A DNA stretch of 64,000 nt from Gamsiella multidivaricata (taxonomy: Eukaryota > Mortierellomycota > Mortierellomycetes > Mortierellales > Mortierellaceae): positions 62,001 through 126,000 of the forward strand of contig NW_026251790.1 of the NCBI RefSeq assembly GCF_025024155.1, written 5' to 3'. Positions 47,066-59,915 of the stretch are shown here, piece after piece. Both the position numbers and the translations under genes were made by a program. The notes beneath the pieces are model-generated. The model did not search any database and was not told the DNA's origin. It saw nothing but the letters and a program-made list of their open reading frames with translations. Positions within the stretch are counted from its first letter, which is position 1; each line of letters starts with the position of its first letter.

Positions 47066-48347
47066 GGTGAATGGGAGCGAATATGTGATGGGTTGGTTAT
47101 GAACTTGTTGTGGAATGTAGTTATCTATGTGAAGTGTGAAATAGCGAATGCGGGATAGTGAATATGGAGTGAGCAAATGAAAGCGATACAGAAAATGAGG
47201 TAAGGTGCTGTTGCAGCACAGAGACAAAGGAAGGGAGTGAAAGCAGGAAAGGTAGTGGCGATTGAGATGTCGATTGAGATTAGAATGAGAAGCTGGGTCT
47301 GCAGTGATGGTGATGGTGATGGTGAAGGTGGGGGAGTTGAAGAAAACGAAACGCGTGCCACTGCTTGATTTGGACAGAAGCAGCATGTGAAAAAATGTAT
47401 GTGTGGATTGTTCGTCGCACGATGTAACCATCGCCGTCGCATGGCAATTTGTGCACGCTCCCAGGCATTAGGAACGCAGCATATCTCTGCCCTAGACGAC
47501 CATGGCATAATATTGCATTGGCAGAGTGCAAACAGGACCAATGCGTTTTGCTTTTTTACCATGAAAACCTCTTAGAGCAGTTGACACCATTTGGCACTGA
47601 GCTTTCTGTATCGGAAAAAAGTCAATAGGGCTGTGGGGAAGGCATGCCCGCTCTTTTTTTTTTTTTTTTTTTTTCCGGGCCCATGATTACATCGACTCTT
47701 GGCTGTGTTGTGTGATCGTCATTGTTGGACCACAAAAAATGAAAAATAGTCGACGCGCGCTATTCTTATCATCCTCACCTGTGTTCCCCCTTGACCATCC
47801 TTTGAACATCTAACCTTGCAACCAACAGACCACAATAGAGTTTGAATTGATAAAACACATCGTGTCCTGGCCGCAGCAGGTTCCAATTTGTGGGTAGACA
47901 TTTCATGCACAGCTACCGAGTAACCTGGGAATGCTGTCTAACAGAGGGCACCATCAACTGCTGCAGAGGAGTAGCAGCAGGAGCCAGAGGGAGCCGGGGC
48001 GTATCTTTTATCCAGCTTTCCTGTCTTGGCAAAAACTGGTGCAAGAAAAGAACATATGCTGTGACTGCGTAGTGGGGCCAAAGTCTTGGCACACAGCAAA
48101 CCTCGCTTTTATGCACTTTCCCTTCCTTCCTTTTCATCCAACGAACACTTCCCCCCACACACACGCACCCTTTCTTCAGCCCTACCTTTACCTCCTTCGT
48201 TCTCCCTCCCACTCATTCTTTCGCTGATACCATCCCGCTCCCCCTTCCACAGTCATCCTGGCTACATAAGGAACAACAGCAACAGCAGCAACGGACAAAC
48301 GTCAGCAACAACGCAGGACAGCAGGCGCACTCAACCAAGAAACAGCT
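47066..48347. promoter_or_regulatory. Divergent promoter region, lipase / PacC-like gene
   Basis: Non-coding, with a 21-base poly-T tract (47654-47674) and a CT-rich leader before the PacC-like start (48110-48250). Open frames running upstream of the lipase start are translated leader. Confidence 0.55.
47654..47674. repeat. Poly-T tract
   Basis: 21 consecutive T on the plus strand in the lipase/PacC-like intergenic region. Confidence 0.9.
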
Positions 48348-51111
48348 ATGGAAGGCAGCCCATCGCCCCCTCCTTTCATCTTCTCGGACGACTATATCTG
48401 TCAGTGGGACTCGTGTCTCAAGACCTTTGATGACGCTGAGCGACTCTACACGCATCTGAAGGACGAGCATGTCGGCCGCAAAGCGCACCATAACCTCTGT
48501 CTGACATGCAGATGGGACAAGTGCACAGTACCGACTTTTGCCAAGAGAGACCATATCACTTCCCACCTCCGCATCCATGTTGCCTCGAAGCCGCACTGCT
48601 GCGAGGTAGGTAGACCAGCACAACCGGTTTATCCTCTCTTTATTTCTTTTGTGCGACATGCTTGCATACTTTAATGGTGGATGTCGATCAACTAGCTCTG
48701 TGTCTAACCTTTTGATGGCCTCAATAGCTCTGTAAAAAGAGATTTAAGCGACCGCAGGACCTCAAGAAGCACGAAAAGACCCATCAAGGTAGCGATGGCG
48801 CCATAGTCCCAAACGCCGCAACAGCGTCGAAACCGACATCATCATCCTCAGGGCATTTGAAACCCGGCGGAAATCCCGCCCTGCCTCTTACTCCCCCAAC
48901 GGCTCTGGATCGCTCTCCTTCAATCGCTTCCGCCACCACGGGCTCCACCCTCTCGCCCTACTCTCTACCACTCTCCCCTGCAGATACAGCCGAGTCATGG
49001 AACCCCGGTCTTTGTAAGGATTGCCGCCTGACTGTGTCTGTACTCTCTGACGGCAAGCCAACTAACGTGCATGCGCCTCTTCTTTTGTGCTAGCTTCGCC
49101 CTCATACTCGACCAACTCCGATCTTTTCAGCTCCCCCAACGCACCAGACCTGGAATTAGATATGATGAACAGCTGTTTCGATCGATCCAGTATTGACGTA
49201 TCTGGCACATACTATGGCGCCTTCCCAAGCAGCAATATCTACGACGACATGGTTTCGCCTCAGAGTGCTAAGCGATCACGCGATGGCTTTGATGAGGTCT
49301 TGTCTGAAACGCTGGGGGCGTTCGCAGTTGAGTCCAAGAAGAAGAAAACGGATGCAGCTTACAATGAGGGTATGTCAAATTGTGCCGTATGTCATTTCTT
49401 CAAGTCCTTTTTAGAGTGTAATGTCTAACGCTGACTAACCTTCACTTCATGCCATGCCTGTACAGATATAATGGGTCCACTCAATGCACTGTCGGCACTC
49501 ATGGAAGTCAACCCATTGACATCGGATCGCCTATTGTCATCGCTGCCTAACGTGACAGACTGGAATCAGTTTAATCAGCTCAACCACTTTTGCTCGACAC
49601 TTTTCGAGGATGTCAGTGGAGAAGCCTTCGAACCCCAGTCCTACGACACGCCACTGTTCCCAGAGTATGAGCAAAAGCCGTCAACACTTGCGTTAGATGC
49701 AGAATTCGCTGGAACTATTGATTTAGACAGCAACATGAGTGCATTTAGTACGGCCCAAGTGGACTCGATCTACAGCACGATTATCCCAGATGATTCGTTC
49801 GTGTCTTCGTCGACTTTGGCTTGGAATACATCACTCTCACAACCGGGACCTGCCGTCAGGCACTCGCAGCCGGTCAAGCATAGTATGCAGCAACCCAATC
49901 GGTTCATTCATCCACAGTACGTGTCGCTACCTGCACTGCAGCAGGGTGCTGCCCCGATCAAGAACGAGTCTGTTGAGGAGATCATTAAACCAACAGTTGT
50001 TTTACAGGAAAAGAGGACATACGTTGAAGTATCTATACAAACAGCGGAGAAGATGGCGGCGGACGAATTGAGGATGTTGAAGCAGCGACCAACAGTGATA
50101 AGGCGGAAGTCGCGCCAGCTCATCGACACTGATGCCCTTTTGGAATCGGTCCCCGAAGCCCCGGATACGCCTATGCCGGATATTAATGTGGAGGAGACGG
50201 TGGCGGCACTTGAAGCAGATATCCCCGAAACTCAGGAGCAGGATCAGTCAAGTAGCCGTTCTAATGAACAATCACCTGGTGTAACCATTTCTTCAGCACC
50301 CACGTCCGCGCCCGAAACAAATTCGTCCAAATACGAAAGCTATCTTCAAAGAGCAAAGGCCAGGCAAGCGGCCGTCGCTGCCGCCTCTGCTGCAGCAACT
50401 GCTGCAGCGATGGAGCCGGTCGACCCTGTCGAAGCCATGTCCCGTCAGCTCGCGCAAACACACATCGATGGCACCGACTTCAAGCCCATCCTCAAACCTT
50501 CTACCACAAAACCTATCATAGAGGGCGATGTGGAGCGACAGATCAAGGCAGCCAAGGCACGTTCTCTATGCTCACAGGACCCCATTCGCAAGCAGCATGC
50601 CGAGGTTGTATTGAACCTGCTCAGGAGCATCGATACCATTATGGCCGACCATCGCAAGGCAGCACAGGCCAAGAGTGTGGCCAACCCCAGGACTGGAGGC
50701 GGCGTACATGTGCAGAATCAAGGACAAATCCGGACCGTTTCTTCATACCTCCCTCGCCGTGGAACTTCCTCGACAACGTTCCATCGCCCCTCGCCGTTAC
50801 ATCATGAACAGAGCGCTGATTCTCCAGATTACAGTAAACTGCGGTCAAGCCTGGCAGAAGGATCCTCATATTCATCGCCAGCCGTTCTCACGAGCTCTAC
50901 GGCTCAAAGCAGTGACCATACTCCGTCCTTAAAACATGGATCAGAGGTCTCTACGGATTCGCCGGTTCTTTATCCAACCTCGGATCTCCATCATCCGTCT
51001 GCCGTTCCGTTTGAGCTTTCGGAGGAGGAAAGGAGATTTATCGAGGAGGACAACGCCAAGACTGCAGCGGCACAGGCTGCAGCTGCCGGGTATCGTACGG
51101 CCCGTGTATAG
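48348..51111 (+). CDS. PacC/Rim101-type C2H2 zinc-finger transcription factor
   Basis: Exons 48348-48605, 48728-49013, 49094-49369 and 49466-51111 join in frame to 821 residues. Three C2H2 fingers lie in the first 115 residues: [39 protein letters not shown], and [20 protein letters not shown] completed across intron 1. Their spacing and wording are those of PacC/Rim101, which controls gene expression in response to ambient pH and is activated by proteolysis. A later block ([20 protein letters not shown], then [13 protein letters not shown]) resembles the conserved PacC segment with a nuclear localisation signal. The long C-terminal half (VEETVAAL, Ala-rich stretch near residue 570, [12 protein letters not shown] near the end) would be the regulatory region removed on activation. 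All introns lie in the first 40 percent of the gene. Confidence 0.88.
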
Positions 51112-51546
51112 AAATGAAAAAGCCGTCCTATATACATACCACTTTACTCCTTTATCATTTTTGTGTTATATATAACCTCCTGTATATTGTCTTTTATGTT
51201 AAAACAGCACCTTAGTCTGCACTATTAAAACTATAATAAATAGAATGGCTACCACAGGAAAGCTACCAACACGACTGAGCGCGACTTTACTGGGTCCAGA
51301 GTACCTTTATTCAAGCTCTAGACCATATTACTTTGGTGCTGAATGACAGCCCAATGTTTGGAGATGACGAGGGAGTGAGGAAGAGAAGAGACCACCAAAG
51401 GTCGTCAGGTTGGTGTCCGTGTTCATGAAGAAGAGGTAAAATTACAATGGAGAATAGATGATAGCAAAAAAAAGGAAAGCAAGGATCATGTCGCGGCCAG
51501 CCCGAGGATCGTTTGCGTGTGGATTTCGACGTTGCCTATCGACGGT
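51112..51546. other. Convergent 3' intergenic region
   Basis: Between the 3' ends of the PacC-like gene (+) and the kinase (-). Contains aataaa-like sequence near 51235. No gene seen. Confidence 0.5.
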
Positions 51547-54500
51547 TTACATATAATCATCGTCGCCATCGTGGTGTAAAGTGACTAAGAAAGAACGGTA
51601 GTAGATGATAACACAAAGCATCGTTAGCAAGGCTACAAGCATAAGTACAACAACAACAACAATATGTCGCAATAAGCCTTGACGGTATTTTAGTCCGCTC
51701 AAAAAGGCACTCACCAGAACTAAAGTTGGCAAACAGATTCCTTGCGCCCGGCTGCTGCAGCACCAATTCCTCGCCATCCATATCCAGACTGACACTCTCA
51801 TGCATCTGACGGAAATTAATTGCGTCCGCACCAAAGCTCTGCTGGGGTATAATCGGTGGGGGCAGGTGCCGCAACAGCGCCCAATTGGTTGTCTTGAAGA
51901 ACGGATGTTGCTTCACATCACTCGCCCCGGCCTTCGACCCTAGTCGGAGCTGGTCGTCCTTGATCAATAGCTTCCGGATCAAAGATTTACAGAGCGCTGT
52001 AACCTGCTGAGGTTGTTCCGGGAACTGCACGTCCGTATGCAGGATCGAATCAAAGGTCGCGTTCCTGTCCTTGCCCTTGAACGGCGTCACCCCAAACAAC
52101 ATCTCATAAATAAGGATACCTAACGTCCACCAGTCGACTGAAGATGTATGCCCGGTTCCCTTGATGACCTCGGGTGCAATGTATTCTATTAGAATGAGAA
52201 ACCGCGATTTGCAGGTCAGTCATGGGATTTTTTTGCGACAAATTTCAGTTTGGTCCGCCATTGTCCAGCCATGTATCGATCGCACTAGCGTACCTTCAGT
52301 GCCGACGAAACTATTTGTCCGTAAATTAGCAATGCAAGACTTCGTGTCGATGGCTGGAGGAGTCGATGGTGATGTTGATTTCACAATCGTGGGTTCGCCT
52401 GCTGGTGAAGATTGCTTCGATAGATCAAAGTCTGTCAACATAATATGCCCTGTATGATGCAGCAGAATATCTAAAAAAAATTTCCAGTTGCGAATGTCAA
52501 TATCGGAACGTTAGAAGCTACATTCTGAAGGCCACCAGGAGGAGGAGAGGGAAGGTTCTCGCATCTTCATGATATGTATCATACAGCAAAGTCATCGTTC
52601 TTACTTTCTGGTTTCAAGTCTCGGTAGATAAAGCCCATGAGATGCAGGTATTCGAGCGCTGCAATCACCTCAGCGGCATAGAACTTTGCGTCCTCCTCCA
52701 GCAGATGTTTTCCTGGTCTCATTTGCAGGGCTAGCAATTGATAATACAAAACGCGGTAAGATACCATGGCTTGGATAATAGGCCTAGACGATTTCGTCCA
52801 CAATCTCCAATGGTAGGCTCACTCTGTTACCTCGAAAGAATTCGCCTCCCATGCAGTATTCCATACAGAGATAGAGATATTCCTCTGACTGAAAAGAGTG
52901 GTATAATGTAACAATGAATGGGTGGTTGGATGTGGCTAGAATCTCCTGCTCTGCGAATGCTCTTTTGATTTTGTTGCGCTTAATCATTTCCTTCTTCGAA
53001 AGCACTGCATGATTGAAACAATAATAAACGTTATTAGGTTGGGTATTACGATCTGATAGGGTATGGCGTGCATGTTCTTTTTTTTTTTCCTTCGCTCTTC
53101 TCATTCCTGAGTGCTGGTAAAAATGAGAATGGCACAACTGCATCATTTGCATTACCTTTCATAGCATAAAGACGATCCGTCTCCTTCTGGCGAACGAGAT
53201 AGACCTTCCCCACGTCGCCCTTGCCAAGCATTCGAATCTTGACAAAGCTGCTGGGTGCGACCTCGATCGATTTTTTCTTGATCGAGTTGGAGGAATATGT
53301 CCTACGAAAGGTGCCTGCACGCCTGAGGTCTAGAGCAGAGCCATTAAGGCTCTTGGGGATATTGAGATGGAAACTATCTTTGGTCGAGGGGCTATAATGG
53401 ACCGTTGTTCCGGTCCCTGTAGAGGAGGTGGTCATGGTGGAACCAAGGGTCGTACTCGATTTGGCAGCAGGGGACGAGGAGTTGTATGCGCCCAAATATC
53501 CATTAGTGCTGCTACTCTTTGTGCTGTTGTTCTTGCGAAGGGATTCCTCTACTGCGGCCTTCGTGTTGGGGGTGGAGGCGACCCGCCTGAGAAACTGTGA
53601 ATGAAGAAAAGATACCAGGCCAGCAATGTTAGTATTGGTTAATGAGGCAAGGAATAGAAGGGCACGTGAAGTAATGAACGATAGACGACTAAATGTATTG
53701 CTTTTTTTCATAGACACATTCAGTTCTCCCCGTTCAAGGAAAAGAAAAGTTGTGCATTTGTACATTACAAATGACATCGGACGGTTGAGGGGGTAATCAA
53801 CGCTTGTTCACAGTCAGAATAAAGACAGTTTGGCTGAATAAAAATAGACACAGATAACAATGGGTAGACTAGTGTGTTGAATCAGCAGTGACGATGGGAA
53901 CTGTGGAGCTGAGGACGAAAAGGGACGTGTTTGTGGTAAATGTATTTGGATTAAAAAAAACCAAAGTGGAGACAGATGAGACAGATGAGAGAGTGTGTGA
54001 GATGAAGAGGATGAGGATGATGGGATGATGACAATCGGAAGAGTGGAGTGGAATGGACAATGGCAAAGTAAGGCTAGAAAAGGAGCGCCTTTATTGAATT
54101 ACGAACCCTAATAGGGACACTTTTCATTTCCGCCGTATGACAAATTAGCAAATTTGATTGATTAGCCCGAAACAGAGCCAGCCAGGAACAGAGTTGGCTG
54201 ATGCAACGTGCTACTTTCAATTGCCTGGACCACTCAATTGCATCCCTTATTGTAAGCCCATGGTAAACACACACATCTTTCTTTTAAAAATAACCCATTG
54301 CATGCACTCTCTTAACATATTTGCAACTATATCCTCCCCAAGGTGTACATGTATACAGTACATGGATTATGGACTTAGTGTTTTGAGATGTCTCCTTATT
54401 TCATTTATTTTATGACGTTCTTGAAGTTTCCTCACTCCACTGATTCATTCGTTTCGAAATGGAGAAGACTAATCAGACAAAACTTACCGACTTCCGACTT

Positions 54501-54706
54501 TCTGACTTTAACTGGGTTGAGGTCGTTAATGCTGGGTCATAGTAGTCATTTGGGGACTCGTTCTTGCCCCCACCAAATTTGAAGAACGACCTCAGTTTTG
54601 AGTGCAGGTTTGGGGAGACATACGAAGGAGCTGGCGATGCGATAATGGTGAGGGATGAGGACGAACTTGGAGAGTAGGAGGCGGGATAGTCAGTGGAAGT
54701 TGGCAT
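51547..54706 (-). CDS. AGC protein kinase, NRC-2/Fpk1/KIN82 type
   Basis: Seven exons join in frame to 547 residues: 54706-54488, 53594-53156, 53004-52831, 52730-52605, 52470-52294, 52185-51715 and 51584-51547. A Ser/Thr-rich N-terminus of about 180 residues precedes the kinase domain. The Gly loop is [12 protein letters not shown] and the ATP-binding Lys is in YAMK, split by intron 2. The catalytic loop is YRDLKPEN, split by intron 4. The Mg loop reads DFDLSKQS instead of DFG, followed by an about 30-residue insert and an activation segment [19 protein letters not shown] plus the insert plus this T-loop is the signature of the fungal NRC-2/Fpk1 group, related to plant phototropin-type kinases. 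That group phosphorylates lipid flippases and controls polarity. The C-terminal tail is short. The 893-nt first intron is the longest in the window and may hide an alternative start. Confidence 0.85.
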
Positions 54707-56369
54707 TGTATCCTACTGCTTCAATCGAATCGCTGTATTCTTTCGCAATAAACCGGATAGAAGTGTGTTATGACTATATGAAAAGAGACAATAAACTGTG
54801 GCGGACAAAAGATTGTGGGCTGCAATGAACTGATGAGAAGAGGTGAGGAAGAGAAGGAACACAAATAGCCAGAAACAACTCTACCCTAATAATAAAGTCC
54901 GCAAATGAGATGCAGAAATACCGGATAAACATATAGCAAGATAGCAAGATAGCAAGATAGCAAGATAGGGTATGTCGCTGCAATAATGATCTCAGGTCAA
55001 TTGATGCTTGTACGCTCCCGCCATCTACAGCTAAATGTGTTCCGTTGCTATTGGCACGGTAGAATAAATATTTAGTTGAAGCAACAATTGTATAATCGAT
55101 GGTCGAAGCAAGAGTGATAAGAGAACATAAAAGAAGACAAGGGTTGAGTGTGTTCGGTCAAGAGAAGAGGAATGCAGAAAAGTCGATGCAACTCCATGAG
55201 GACAGCCAGAGTAATCACGAAATGCGATCAAGGGGGTTGAGTGGGACTAAGTATTCCAAGTGCTTACGACAATCCTCTCTCTAACCATCCGTGGATCCAG
55301 CCTCTAAGGGAGAGTGCTTCATGTACATATACGACACTGTAGGCTGCTTACGAATATGTCGTTGAACTGTTCTTCGTCTCCACTTCTGCCTCTGCCTCTG
55401 CCAATGTAACGTTTCAATGCACCTTATACAGAAGAAGGGGTGAAGAGGAAAGAAAGAAAAAAAAAAAGGAGGAAGGGAGACAAGAGAGCATCGTTCTAAA
55501 TGTGTTCAAAAAAGAAGGACCAGGAGGCGCATTGGGGCACAGACAGCATGGGACCATGGGTGCCTGAAAAATTAAAATGTTTGCGCTTCATTCAGGGTCC
55601 GATCCCCTCTTACACAACCATTATGACCCACTGCTGTCTCCCCTGCATCATAGAGCAGAGAACGATCTATGGCATTAGTGCCCTTGCGATCTGGTCATGG
55701 ACAGCCGTACTACAAGGTTCTCGGATGCATGCGTATGAACTTTGGCACTGAGGAAAGAAAATGGAAGCTCCGGAATCGAGGACAAGTGTGTCCTCGCCAC
55801 CAAACAAAAGGCAGTTGCCGATTGGCCTGGTTTCCCGGTTGGTAAACAACTTCAACCCTCTTCAAAGGAAGATCCCCAACTCAGTCCCTGGGTCTGAGCT
55901 TATTGGGCGCAAACTGTGGGCAGTCATCAGCTGACGGATCGACAGCACCCGAAAACAAGGTTCTGAGTCCTTTTCCGCTTCGCGTAATGCGATTGGCGGG
56001 ACGCTGCCTTGTGGAGAGGACAGACTTCAATCAACATACCCCACAAGAGAGCTTTGCGCTGATAAGCGGTCGAGGCAGGGCATCACAGGAACAGGAACAG
56101 GAACAGGAGCAGGAACAGGAACGAAACGCTGGTATCTAACATGTACACGGAGCATTCAAGCTGTCTTCCCCACTCACGTACGGGGTACAGACCCCTGTGT
56201 TATTGCCCTCCCTTTTTTTTCTCACAGGCTGCTCGAAAGGTTTAAAAGGAACCCGGTTCCCCCGCATCCCCTCACTTTTCTCTTGCCCTGCCGCCTTCCA
56301 CCTCACCCTCACCCCTTCCCCGACCTTTTTGTCGCCCTCCCCACTCTACCCTAACCTGCTCATTTCAAC
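54707..56369. promoter_or_regulatory. Divergent promoter region, kinase / acyl-CoA ligase
   Basis: Non-coding. Contains an 8-nt tandem repeat (atagcaag, about 54935-54967) and a hexanucleotide ggaaca tandem near 56090-56122. A CT-rich leader lies near 56260-56350 before the ligase start. A tttaaaagg TATA-like site lies near 56240. Confidence 0.55.
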
Positions 56370-58583
56370 ATGGCATCTAATTCAACCCTCATTGCGAAGG
56401 AACGCATCCTGCACATTCAAAACACCATGGGTGTTCCCTCTCAAAACCTTACTCACGCTCCTCGTATGTACTCCCTCCCTCCCCTTGCAGATCCCTTTGT
56501 CCCCCCAAAGTACATCTGCCGCCTCAGTTACCACCAAAGCATTTGCCACATGCACTGACTAATTTTACTGCCTTCTGTCTCCGCTGCTAGATCGCATCAA
56601 GCCCGCCAATGAAGTCGCCAACAGGTCCGAGCTGAACCCTGTACATTTCCTCGCTCGCAGTGCTACGATCTATCCTTCAAAGGTGGCCGTCATCCATGGC
56701 AACAGACGTTATACCTACAAGGAGCTCAACCGACGATCTGTCGCTCTTGCCTATTCTCTCAAAGAACAAATGGGCATCGAGCGAGGTGATCGTGTCGCTG
56801 TGATCGCACCCAACATTCCTGCCATGCTCGAGGCCCACTTTGGTATCCCTGGTGCCAATGCCGTCATCTGCGCCATTAATACACGCCTGGCTCCCGCTGA
56901 GGTTGCCTACATCCTTGAGCATTCGGGCGCCAAGGCCATCCTGTGTGACATGGAATTTAAGAACCTAGTCCAGGATTCTAAGTTGCCCAAGGTCTTCATC
57001 GAAGATTCCGGCATGCCCACGGACCCTTATGAACAGTTTTTGCAAAAGGGACTTTCAAAGGCTGACACCTTGGGCTGGAGTGGCCTCGATCAAACAGACA
57101 ATGAGGATGACGCCGTCTCCCTGTGCTACACAAGGTATCTATCCTTTCGGCCTCAAAGCAAATGTCATTTGGCAATGCTGATGCTAACAATACCCGTTTC
57201 TTGACTTCCTGCCTCTATAGTGGCACTACAGGAAAACCCAAGGGTGTGCTCTACACCTACCGTGGAATATATCTGTCAGCCCTCGGCAATACAATCGAGG
57301 CGAAATTGAGTCTGGAATCGGTGCATTTGTTTATCGTTCCACTTTTTCACGCCAACAGCTGGATTTTCCCATACGCCGTAACAGCCGTTGCAGGTACAGG
57401 GTCAACCCGATTTTTTTTCTGCCATAAAACACATGTGCACAAAATATTAAGTGTGCATCGTCTGACCTTTGCACTCCATCCTCTTTCAGCGACCCATGTT
57501 ATGATTCGTAAGATCGACTATGACCTGATCTGGGACATTCTGCTCAAAGAGAATGTTACGCATATGAACGGCGCACCCACTATCATGATCCAGGTCGTTC
57601 ATCATCCCAGGGCAGTCAAGCTTCCTAAGCCCATCAACTGCACGGTTGCGGGATCTGCGCCCACGGCGACATTGATTGCCAGTATGAAGGAACTCAACAT
57701 GGATATCTGTCACGTCTACGGACTTACCGAGACCTACGGTCCCATCACGAAGTCGTATCCACAGCCCCATTGGGATGACATGCACTTGGAAGACCGCGCC
57801 AAACAGTTTGCAAGACAAGGCCATGTGTACCTGGTCTCGGACGACGTTCGAATCGTGGATTCACAGATGCGGGATGTTGCTTGGGACGGAAAGGAGGTCG
57901 GAGAGATCGTCTTCAGAGGCAACCTCGTCATGAAGGCATGAACCTGTGTTAGGTTGCAAGGAAAATTGGATCAAATGCCGGATGTGCGGAAAGGATGAAA
58001 CTGACGAGAGCTATATCCTTTAAAATTATAGGGCTATCATAATGACCCGGAAGCTACTGCAAAGGCATTCGACGGAGGCTGGTTCCACAGTGGTGATCTT
58101 GCAGGTAAGAATTGACTCTACGCAACTCGTTATTTATTGAGGTACAATAAAAAAAAAAAAAGTGACTAACTTGGATGTCTTGTCACCTCTGATGAACTAG
58201 TCCGCCACCCCGACGGCTATATCGCTATCCAGGATCGTCAGAAAGACATCATTATCAGTGGAGGCGAGAACATCTCGACATTGGAGGTCGAGTCGTGCAT
58301 CTCGCAGCATCCCTCCGTTCTTGAAGTCGCTGTCGTCGCTATCCCCCATGAGCGTTGGGGAGAGACCCCTAAGGGATTTGTGGTCTTGAAGCCTGGACTG
58401 CCAAAGGAGAAGATCGTGAATGGCCCCACATTAATCGCATTCTGCAAGGAACGCATGGCAGGATTCAAGTGTCCCTCGTCTATTGTTGTGCTCCAGGAGT
58501 TGCCAAAGACCAGCACGGGCAAGATCCAGAAATATATTCTGCGTGAGCAGGAGTGGAAGGGACACGGCAAGCGGGTCAACTAA
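56370..58583 (+). CDS. AMP-forming acyl-CoA ligase (ANL superfamily)
   Basis: Exons 56370-56463, 56591-57134, 57221-57393, 57490-57935, 58032-58104 and 58201-58583 join in frame to 570 residues. The enzyme activates a carboxylic acid, probably a fatty or aryl acid, to the acyl-AMP and then the CoA thioester. Motifs in order are the P-loop YTSGTTGKPKGV (made by joining exons 2 and 3), VPLFHANSWIFPY, VYGLTETYGP, WFHSGDLAVRHPDGYIAI, DRQKDIIISGGENIS and the C-terminal catalytic Lys loop PKTSTGKIQKYILRE. The combination resembles medium-chain acyl-activating enzymes of the plant AAE type. No PTS1 signal: the protein ends KRVN. Intron 4 (57936-58031) begins with GC, not GT (AAG|gcatga), and no in-frame GT alternative was found. 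Confidence 0.88.
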
Positions 58584-58802
58584 AGCACTTGTGAATTTCA
58601 GATCTCTAGCGAGGTACCTTATTAAATAATCTCTACGCAGCTGCAGATCTCGTGCGTCGTCATCGTGGAGGAAGATGTCTTTGTTATATCGCTACCAACT
58701 AGTAGCTTTTATTATTTGTTCAGGAACTATTGTACAATTTGATGTGATGTTGAATGCAGAATTGGATATGAGGGAATGTCTAGTGGAACGCGCGCCTCCT
58801 CA

Positions 58803-58991
58803 TTAGAGGAGACTGGGACCAGTGGCGATGCTATAGCTCGATTTTTTCATTGCCAGATCGATGACCTGATCGAGGGTCAGGAGGTTCGACTGGTTGGCAG
58901 TGCGGATTGTTTGGATCGACGAGCGGGGGGTCTGGACTGGGGTCGAGGCAGCAGAGGAGGTCTTGTTCTTGTTGGACTTGAAGAAGGGCAT
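58803..58991 (-). CDS. Family A small Ser/Thr-rich protein, copy A5
   Basis: 62 residues, same predicted protein as A2 and A6. S-type promoter (cttttata on plus, 59135-59142) and type 1 3' flank, so it corresponds to A4 in locus 2. The 3' end faces the acyl-CoA ligase, 219 bases away. Function unknown. Confidence 0.7.
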   Translation of the reverse strand: MPFFKSNKNKTSSAASTPVQTPRSSIQTIRTANQSNLLTLDQVIDLAMKKSSYSIATGPSLL

Positions 58992-59915
58992 GGCTGAGAT
59001 TGGGTTGTTGCTTGACGGAGAGGAGATGCTGTTGGTGATGATGGAAGCCTTGAGCTGCTTGAGTGGAGTTGCTTTGGACTGTTGTCAGTTGCGTTTGTGG
59101 ATGAGGAACTTAAAGAAACAGAGAACCGCGGTCCCTTTTATACGTCCCTGTCCGCTATGATTCCCTGAGTGCTTCGGACCTTGGCACTGCTTTGACAGCC
59201 AAGCAACAACGCAACGCACAGTAATAGCACGCACGCACGCCAACTGCAACCGCAGCCGTCTTCTGCGGGCCCGCAGTTAGACCCAGCGGAGAAGCGGAGC
59301 GTGAAGAAACTGTCGCGCTTGGCTCGGCAACCTTAATTCTCCCCCCCGCCGTCGCTCATTTCTACTCTTCGCCCTGGCAATGTGCTCTCAAGAAGCAGTG
59401 ATGTCAATTTTATTTGCCGAGAACGCAGTGGAGAACATGCCCAGTCCAGAAATAAAGCCGCGCCAGGGGTTGCACGACATATTAGGGCAACAACAAGCAC
59501 TTGCGCGGTATCAAATTAAGCATCCATCGCCCCAATGGTCCAATGGTGCTAAGAATGGAAGGCAATGTCACGTAGTGGGGATACCGAACACACACAGTGG
59601 CCAAGAGACATACGGCACTGCAGGTGCACAAACGGACTTGCACACTCCTGGAAAGAACCGCACCTGTTCTGGGAGGGTTATTCTTTGTCTTTTTTTTCTT
59701 TTTTTTCCTCCGAAAAAGAACGCAGTGCTTCTTCCTTTCGTGTGTATAAATATGTCTGCATTCCCCACCTTCTTGCTGCTCTTCATCTCAACACCTCAAG
59801 CATCTTAAGCTATTCAAGCTACTCAAGCTACTCAAGCACTCCAAGCAACCAACTCAAGATCTTCATCATCACCAACAGCATCTCCTCTCCGTCAAGCAAC
59901 AACCCAATCTCAGCC
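58992..59915. promoter_or_regulatory. Divergent promoter spacer of the A5/A6 pair
   Basis: 924 bases; reverse complement of the A3/A4 spacer. S end at A5, L end at A6 (tataaat 59745-59751). Keeps the gcgggcccgcag palindrome (about 59266-59277) that spacer 2 lacks. The leader has fewer 9-nt tandem units than A1 and A3. Confidence 0.65.

Noticed and set aside
47063..47431. Upstream start for the lipase at 47431
   Set aside because: The extra 122 residues are low-complexity leader translation; the Met at 47065 has a compact acidic N-terminus and better context.
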